Source: Shewanella fidelis ATCC BAA-318 (GTDB taxonomy: Bacteria > Pseudomonadota > Gammaproteobacteria > Enterobacterales > Shewanellaceae). Taken from it: a stretch of DNA of 64,000 nt. Location of the stretch: contig NZ_JADX01000017.1 in assembly GCF_000518605.1 (NCBI RefSeq), positions 62,001 to 126,000 on the forward strand, written 5' to 3'. Below, in pieces: positions 59,475 through 64,000 of this stretch. Position 1 is the first letter of the stretch. Every line of letters starts with the position of its first letter. The notes under the pieces are model-generated. The model was not told the origin of the DNA and made no database searches. It saw nothing but the letters and a program-made list of their open reading frames with translations. The translations under genes were made by a program, and so were the position numbers.

Positions 59475-61427
59475 ATGTTTATACAAAAGGTTCGTGACTT
59501 CTTGAACGCAAAATTAACCCAACACGTTAGCGCTGCATTTTCTAGCCAAGGTGTATTAGCTCAATCGATAACAGGTTTTAACCGCCGTGAGGTACAGGTT
59601 GAAATGGCTGAGGCTGTAGCAAATGCTATTGATAAAAAAGCCAACTTGGTCGTAGAGGCAGGCACAGGTGTGGGGAAAACCTTTGCTTATCTGATCCCCG
59701 CTTTACTGAGCGGTAAACAAGTCATTGTCAGTACCGGCAGTAAGAACCTTCAAGAGCAGTTATTTTACAAAGACTTACCTGCATTGTTGGATATGTTTGG
59801 CTTAACCCCAAAAGTGGCGTTGCTAAAGGGGCGTAATAATTATCTATGCCAGCACTTAATGGAAAAAGAGCTAGCGGGTGCCAGTTCCATGGATACGCAA
59901 GTTCTTGACGATTTGCTGCGGATTAACCAATGGGCAGGTCAAACAACAGATGGCGATATTGGTGGCTTAACCGCGGTATCAGAAAACTCCGCCGCGATCC
60001 CGTTAATCGTTAGTGCTAAAGAGACCTGTATTGGTCAACGTTGTGACTTTTATGACGAATGTTTTACTCGTAAGGCGCGCAACAAAGCAAAAGATGCACG
60101 GGTCATCGTTGTTAACCATCATCTATTTCTCGCTGACCGAATTTTAAAAGAGACGGGATTTGCCGAGCTTTTACCCGACTCTGATGTCGTGGTTTTTGAT
60201 GAAGCACATCTGCTTCCTGATATTGCCGTGACTTATTTTGGTCAACAATGTGCCACGCGACAATTGGCGGACATATTTAATAAGCTGATTGAAATCTATC
60301 GGTTTCAGCTTAGAGATGCTAAGCAAATTGAGTTACTAAGTGGCCGTTGCGCAGCATTACTAAACCAATGGCAACAAGCTTTATATCAAATAGGCGATAG
60401 TGATTGGCGTCGTTTACAGTCAAATAAGGCACTTTCGATATTGTCTTGGGACTTAGTTAAAGAGATTAATGCACTGCAAAGTGTGTTAACTGGTCATGTA
60501 GGGCGCAGTGATGAACTTGATGACGCACTAGAAAAGTTGACGGTTCTTGCGAATAAACTCGAACTATTTTTCTTATGTGAGAACAATCAAGCCGCTTACA
60601 CTATTGATTATGGTCATCGCTATTTGGTGCTAAGAATTGCACCTATCAATGTTGCCAACGAATGTCGCAAGCTTTTTGAGCCGAATGTTGCATGGATCTT
60701 TACTTCTGCAACCCTGCAGATCAACCGCGATCTCAGTTTGTTTACGCAACAACTGGGTTTAAATCAGTGCCAAGAGATGTTGTTACTTAGTCCATTTGAC
60801 TATCAAAATAACGCATTATTTTGTGTGCCTCGGCATTTAGCCAGTGTGAATAACCATAATGCAGCATTAACTCAATTTGTTGATGTGTGTGTAAAGGCCG
60901 TCAATGCTGCAAAGGGGCGCACTTTTATTTTGTTTACCAGTCACAGAATGCTCAATGCCGTGGCGCCGCTATTGCAGCGTCGGGTGAGTTATCCATTATT
61001 GGTACAGGGACAGGCAGGTAAACAGAGCTTATTGAAGAAGTATCGCCAATTAGGCAATGCGGTATTGCTCGGTACTGGCGCATTTTGGGAAGGGGTTGAC
61101 GTGCGCGGTAGGCTGCTGAGCTGTGTGATTATCGATAAACTGCCATTTATATCACCTGACGATAACTTGTTTCGCGCGCGTAGTGAGAGTATTGAGCGTG
61201 CAGGTAAAGATCCCTTTGCCGAGATCTCGTTGCCACAAGCTGTTATTACTCTTAATCAAGGTGTTGGGCGTTTGATCCGCGATGAGAAAGATAAGGGCGT
61301 ACTTATTCTGTGCGACAATCGTATTGTTAATAAACCTTATGGTCAGGCATTTTTAAACTCATTACCTCCTATGGCGAGAACGCGAGATTTAAATAAAGCT
61401 ACTGCGTTTTTAGAACAAATTAAGTAA
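59475..61427 (+). CDS. yoaA: ATP-dependent DNA helicase, DinG/XPD family (YoaA-like)
   Basis: 650 residues from the ATG at 59475; a GTG at 59451 is also possible as neither has a strong ribosome site. Motif I is 'VVEAGTGVGKTFAYL', motif II is DEAH in 'VVFDEAHLL', and motif VI is 'QGVGRLIRD'. Four cysteines for an iron-sulfur cluster are seen around 'NNYLCQHL' and 'CIGQRCDFYDEC'. The length and the start 'GFNRREVQVEMAEAVANAI' fit YoaA better than DinG. YoaA works with HolC to aid stalled replication forks. Confidence 0.92.
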   Translation: MFIQKVRDFLNAKLTQHVSAAFSSQGVLAQSITGFNRREVQVEMAEAVANAIDKKANLVVEAGTGVGKTFAYLIPALLSGKQVIVSTGSKNLQEQLFYKDLPALLDMFGLTPKVALLKGRNNYLCQHLMEKELAGASSMDTQVLDDLLRINQWAGQTTDGDIGGLTAVSENSAAIPLIVSAKETCIGQRCDFYDECFTRKARNKAKDARVIVVNHHLFLADRILKETGFAELLPDSDVVVFDEAHLLPDIAVTYFGQQCATRQLADIFNKLIEIYRFQLRDAKQIELLSGRCAALLNQWQQALYQIGDSDWRRLQSNKALSILSWDLVKEINALQSVLTGHVGRSDELDDALEKLTVLANKLELFFLCENNQAAYTIDYGHRYLVLRIAPINVANECRKLFEPNVAWIFTSATLQINRDLSLFTQQLGLNQCQEMLLLSPFDYQNNALFCVPRHLASVNNHNAALTQFVDVCVKAVNAAKGRTFILFTSHRMLNAVAPLLQRRVSYPLLVQGQAGKQSLLKKYRQLGNAVLLGTGAFWEGVDVRGRLLSCVIIDKLPFISPDDNLFRARSESIERAGKDPFAEISLPQAVITLNQGVGRLIRDEKDKGVLILCDNRIVNKPYGQAFLNSLPPMARTRDLNKATAFLEQIK

Positions 61428-61845
61428 TGATTAGAATGGTTAAATATACTGCGCAAAGTAGTATTAGCGCCAAGATACAGCGGCGTCGATAGGTTAAGCC
61501 TTGTGAGTTAAGTAAGCTAGGAAACAGTAAAAAATTTAACGGATTGAATAGCGTTTTGTAGCTAATTATTGCAATTCCCGGTTGGCGACCTCGGTATAAC
61601 ATTTTAGAAAAGTAATATAAGAATCGAAACAGTAACGTTGGAAAACTGACATAGATGAGCAAAGTTAATGTCAGTTCTACTGTCATTTCATACTCTGATA
61701 AGGTTAAGTTTTGTGCTTTTTGCCAAGCTTCTTCTAAGTTATTAGAAAACCAAACTAAAATAAATGCAGTCATGATAAGCGAGAAAACAACGAACAGCAT
61801 TGAATAGCGAAATAAACGAAACCAATTTATGGTGATATGTCGCAT
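61420..61845 (-). CDS. Membrane protein of unknown function
   Basis: 141 residues. Hydrophobic segments are seen at about 12-32, 57-80 and 117-140, with a weaker one near 95-108. It is an inner-membrane protein. It overlaps the end of the convergent yoaA gene by eight bases. No family is recognised. Confidence 0.7.
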   Translation of the reverse strand: MRHITINWFRLFRYSMLFVVFSLIMTAFILVWFSNNLEEAWQKAQNLTLSEYEMTVELTLTLLIYVSFPTLLFRFLYYFSKMLYRGRQPGIAIISYKTLFNPLNFLLFPSLLNSQGLTYRRRCILALILLCAVYLTILIIT

Positions 61846-62032
61846 CTTTACCCCTAAAGTCGGTTTTAGTTAGAGCATAGTTTAAGCCTAGAGGAATTTT
61901 GTCTTTAAGCTTGGTTAATTTTACAGAGGTTTGTTGTTTTGCTGAGGGCTTATTGGCTAGATCGCTATTATTAGTACTTGGCTTAGGCTAAGTTGGCAAA
62001 TTTGAGCTTAATTCTTTGCTTTAACTTAAGGT

Positions 62033-62038
62033 ATAATC
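62033..62038 (+). promoter_or_regulatory. Consensus -10 box before tsaB
   Basis: TATAAT in 'AAGGTATAATCGCCGC', about 170 bases before tsaB. The -35 is weak (TTAATT, 18 bases upstream). The rest of the 364-base gap 61846-62209 has no gene that I can support. Confidence 0.4.
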
Positions 62039-62209
62039 GCCGCATTAACTTTTGTCTTTGTCTTGCATGTTCATTGTGTACTTTTGGCAAGGGCATAGCA
62101 CAAAAGCATACGTCTACAATTGTATTAGCGTTTAAACAAGGCTTGTTTGTATTGCCTTTAACGCCTGCAGGTTCTGTATGTGTAAATAGAGATTTTGGTA
62201 ACCAATTAA

Positions 62210-62926
62210 ATGACTGATACAAGTAAAAAAGCGATTTCACTGAGTATTTTAGCACTTGATACTTGCACCGAGTCTTGCTCTGCAGCGGCAAGCCATAATG
62301 GCGAAGTATACAGTGAGCAAGCTGATGCGCCTCGTGAGCATAGCCAACGTTTGTTGCCTATGGTTAAATCTGTTTTGGCTCAAGCGGATCTCAAGCTTAA
62401 AGATGTCGATGTAATTGCTTATGGTAGAGGGCCAGGCAGCTTTACCGGTATACGAATTTGTACCAGCATCACCCAAGGTTTGGCATTAGGGCAGGAGTTA
62501 CCAGTGATAGGCATTTCAACACTGGCAGCGATGGCGCAATCAGCTATTGATGATGGTGCTAAGCAGGTCTTAGCAGCCATAGATGCACGTATGGGTGAGG
62601 TGTACTGGGGGCAATATATTGCTGTTGACGGTATCGCAACACTAGTGAATGACGAAGTTGTTAGTGCACCGGAGTCAATCGTATTAAGTTTAGATGTTGA
62701 GCAGTCAATTACAGCCTGTGGCACAGGTTTTGATGCTTTCCCACAACTGCTTGAGCTGAGCGATACCATGGTTATTAACGAAAAAGCTAAGTTTCCTGAA
62801 GCGAAATATATGCTAGCTTTAGCTCAAGATGGTGTTAATAAAGGCCTAAGCACAAGTGTTGATGATTTAGCACCTGTGTATCTTCGAGATACTGTTACTT
62901 GGCAAAAGTTGCCAGGTAGAGAATAA
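62210..62926 (+). CDS. tsaB: tRNA threonylcarbamoyladenosine biosynthesis protein TsaB
   Basis: 238 residues of the ASKHA fold. 'SILALDTCTESCSAAASHNGEVY' at the N-terminus and 'VIAYGRGPGSFTGIRICTSITQGLA' (about 67-91) identify TsaB (YeaZ). It binds TsaD and TsaE and is needed for the t6A37 modification of ANN-decoding tRNAs. The gene neighbours a small unknown gene downstream; yoaA-tsaB proximity also occurs in E. coli. Confidence 0.95.
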   Translation: MTDTSKKAISLSILALDTCTESCSAAASHNGEVYSEQADAPREHSQRLLPMVKSVLAQADLKLKDVDVIAYGRGPGSFTGIRICTSITQGLALGQELPVIGISTLAAMAQSAIDDGAKQVLAAIDARMGEVYWGQYIAVDGIATLVNDEVVSAPESIVLSLDVEQSITACGTGFDAFPQLLELSDTMVINEKAKFPEAKYMLALAQDGVNKGLSTSVDDLAPVYLRDTVTWQKLPGRE

Positions 62927-63045
62927 ATGACGACAACGAGTGAGTAACAATAACTGACTCACTTAAAGATAGATGATGGCTTATTAATGTTAGCAATAAG
63001 CCATCAATTTATGATTAGGTGTTAGGCGACATTAAGGATGATTGA

Positions 63046-63357
63046 ATGCAGGTTAATTCGAGTCACTTAACAACGGCTCAATCCACGACCAAAATAGACG
63101 TTAATAAGTCTATTAGCCATGTTGGCGCAAACGCTGCCGATAGTGTCGAACCGTTGCTGCCAGTTACCGCACAGTCGTTAACCATTGATGCTTACCATGA
63201 AGATGAACAGGCCCTGCAGTCCAGACTCGGTGCCCATGTTGAATACGAAAACAACACGGCAGGGCATAGGGGGGCGGTGGCTGAATACCTTCTGCATCAG
63301 CATGCTGCTAAGCGAGAGGAGATCCAGCAAATGGTGGGCATAGACACTTATGCTTAA
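63046..63357 (+). CDS. Small protein of unknown function
   Basis: 103 residues, polar, without signal peptide or membrane segments. The C-terminal part 'GAVAEYLLHQHAAKREEIQQMVGIDTYA' is predicted helical and resembles the end of small uncharacterised proteins I remember from Shewanella and Vibrio. The stop overlaps the start of the next gene by eight bases, so the two are probably cotranslated. No function can be given. Confidence 0.72.
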   Translation: MQVNSSHLTTAQSTTKIDVNKSISHVGANAADSVEPLLPVTAQSLTIDAYHEDEQALQSRLGAHVEYENNTAGHRGAVAEYLLHQHAAKREEIQQMVGIDTYA

Positions 63358-64000
63358 ATCTAATCAGACCCTTAATTCGTCCTCTCCTTCAGGCGCTCCC
63401 AGCCGAACTCGTTTCTTAATAGAATTATTCCTCGCGTTTATCGTCACTCGAATACCTTTTATCAGTGTGCCTTTTAAATGGCTTGAGAGCTATTTCCATG
63501 AGCTTTCACATGCTTTAGCGACCGTTTTCTCTGGTGGCGTTGTTAGTCACATTGCGCTCTTTCCTAACGGAGCTGGTTTGTGTTTTAGTCAAGGTGGCTG
63601 GCCTATGCTTATAGGTTTTGCAGGTTATTTTGGCGCAGCACTTTGGGGATATTTAATTTTCATGTTCGCCACTTGGCCAAAAGGGATCCGCTTTAGCTTT
63701 GCCGTGCTCGGTGGTGCAGTCGTACTAACAATATTATTGTGGGGACGAGATCTATTAACTGTAGCTATCCTCGTGTGTTTAGCAGTGTTGTTTTTATTAC
63801 CTTTAAAGCTGCAACAAAATCGACTATTAGCGAGTTTTTTACGTGTTATGGCATTAATGATAGTCCTGAACGCACTCGCGAGTCCTATGGTATTACTGGG
63901 TCTAGAGGGACAAGGTGACGCTAACATGTTAGCCAGTGTCAGCTGGTTACCGGCATGGTTCTGGGTGGGGCTATGGTTATCAACTAGTGCGGCTATGCTA
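63350..64000 (+). CDS. M50B-type membrane metallopeptidase, truncated by window edge
   Basis: The first 217 residues are in the window and the frame is open at the end. The zinc motif HELSH (HExxH) is at about 54-58 in 'WLESYFHELSHALATVFSGG'. Several hydrophobic segments (about 23-45, 88-110, 118-150, 160-180, 195-217) follow. This is the M50B-like group (compare Pfam PF13398), integral membrane zinc proteins without known substrate. It overlaps the previous gene by eight bases. Confidence 0.8.
   Translation, partial: MLKSNQTLNSSSPSGAPSRTRFLIELFLAFIVTRIPFISVPFKWLESYFHELSHALATVFSGGVVSHIALFPNGAGLCFSQGGWPMLIGFAGYFGAALWGYLIFMFATWPKGIRFSFAVLGGAVVLTILLWGRDLLTVAILVCLAVLFLLPLKLQQNRLLASFLRVMALMIVLNALASPMVLLGLEGQGDANMLASVSWLPAWFWVGLWLSTSAAML

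Noticed and set aside
61983-62291. Minus-strand reading frame of 102 codons upstream of tsaB
   Set aside because: It overlaps the tsaB start and promoter, is of biased basic composition, and has no homology that I recognise.
63625-63927. Minus-strand reading frame of 100 codons near the window end
   Set aside because: It is a shadow of the M50B-type peptidase gene, which has a clear HExxH motif and continues past the window.

Overview
The window looks like a contiguous piece of chromosome from a marine gammaproteobacterium, most likely Shewanella. The reasons are a moderate-to-low GC content, protein sequences very close to E. coli for core genes (RNase E, AcpP, Cdd), gammaproteobacterial gene order (rne / rluC / yceF / yceD-rpmF-plsX-fabHDG-acpP-fabF; pheST-ihfA; hisLGDCBHAFI), and dispersed AATTRGTATAAAG-type repeats as I remember them from Shewanella genomes. 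The genus is an inference from recall, not from a search. I see no prophage, transposase, integrase, CRISPR array, tRNA or rRNA gene.

Layout. 1-5.4 kb: the end of a low-molecular-weight phosphotyrosine phosphatase, a YlqF/RbgA GTPase, a 2-oxoglutarate/Fe(II) oxygenase, an MsrB-MsrA fusion and a SulP anion transporter. 5.5-13.4 kb: RNase E with a long structured leader, divergent from rluC and a HAD phosphatase, then a GAF-PAS-GGDEF diguanylate cyclase and yceF. 13.6-20.5 kb: a small membrane protein, then the yceD-rpmF-plsX-fabH-fabD-fabG-acpP-fabF cluster for lipid synthesis. 20.7-31 kb: single housekeeping genes (thioesterase, beta-hydroxyacid dehydrogenase, cdd, sbcB, rlmA, a cold-shock gene, an ABC-2 exporter, yceH, a CvfB-like S1 protein). 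31.4-36.1 kb: polyamine genes speA, a eukaryote-type S-adenosylmethionine decarboxylase, speB, then pdxH. 36.4-43.7 kb: accessory genes (YceI, small unknown proteins, a secreted tandem retropepsin-like protein, a Cache-HAMP-PAS sensor, a chemoreceptor). 44.1-50.1 kb: pheS-pheT-ihfA, an LpxL/LpxM-type acyltransferase and purC. 50.2-59.1 kb: a periplasmic solute-binding protein and the complete histidine operon with its leader peptide and attenuator. 59.4-64 kb: a YoaA/DinG helicase, tsaB, a small unknown protein and a truncated M50B-type peptidase.

How it works together. SpeA makes agmatine, SpeB turns it into putrescine, and the AdoMet decarboxylase can supply decarboxylated AdoMet for spermidine. 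The plsX-fab cluster covers acyl-phosphate formation, initiation, malonyl transfer, carrier, reduction and condensation. The nine his enzymatic activities sit in one operon controlled by a His-rich leader peptide.

Most of the window is ordinary core genome. The items most worth a second look are the eukaryote-type AdoMet decarboxylase inside the spe cluster, the secreted protein with two retropepsin DTGA domains, three related inverted-end repeats (one supplying the stop codon of msrBA), a 13-unit 39-bp repeat in rne, a perfect 17-bp hairpin followed by 16-nt tandem repeats beyond hisIE, and a Phe-codon run without a start codon inside an inverted repeat before pheS.
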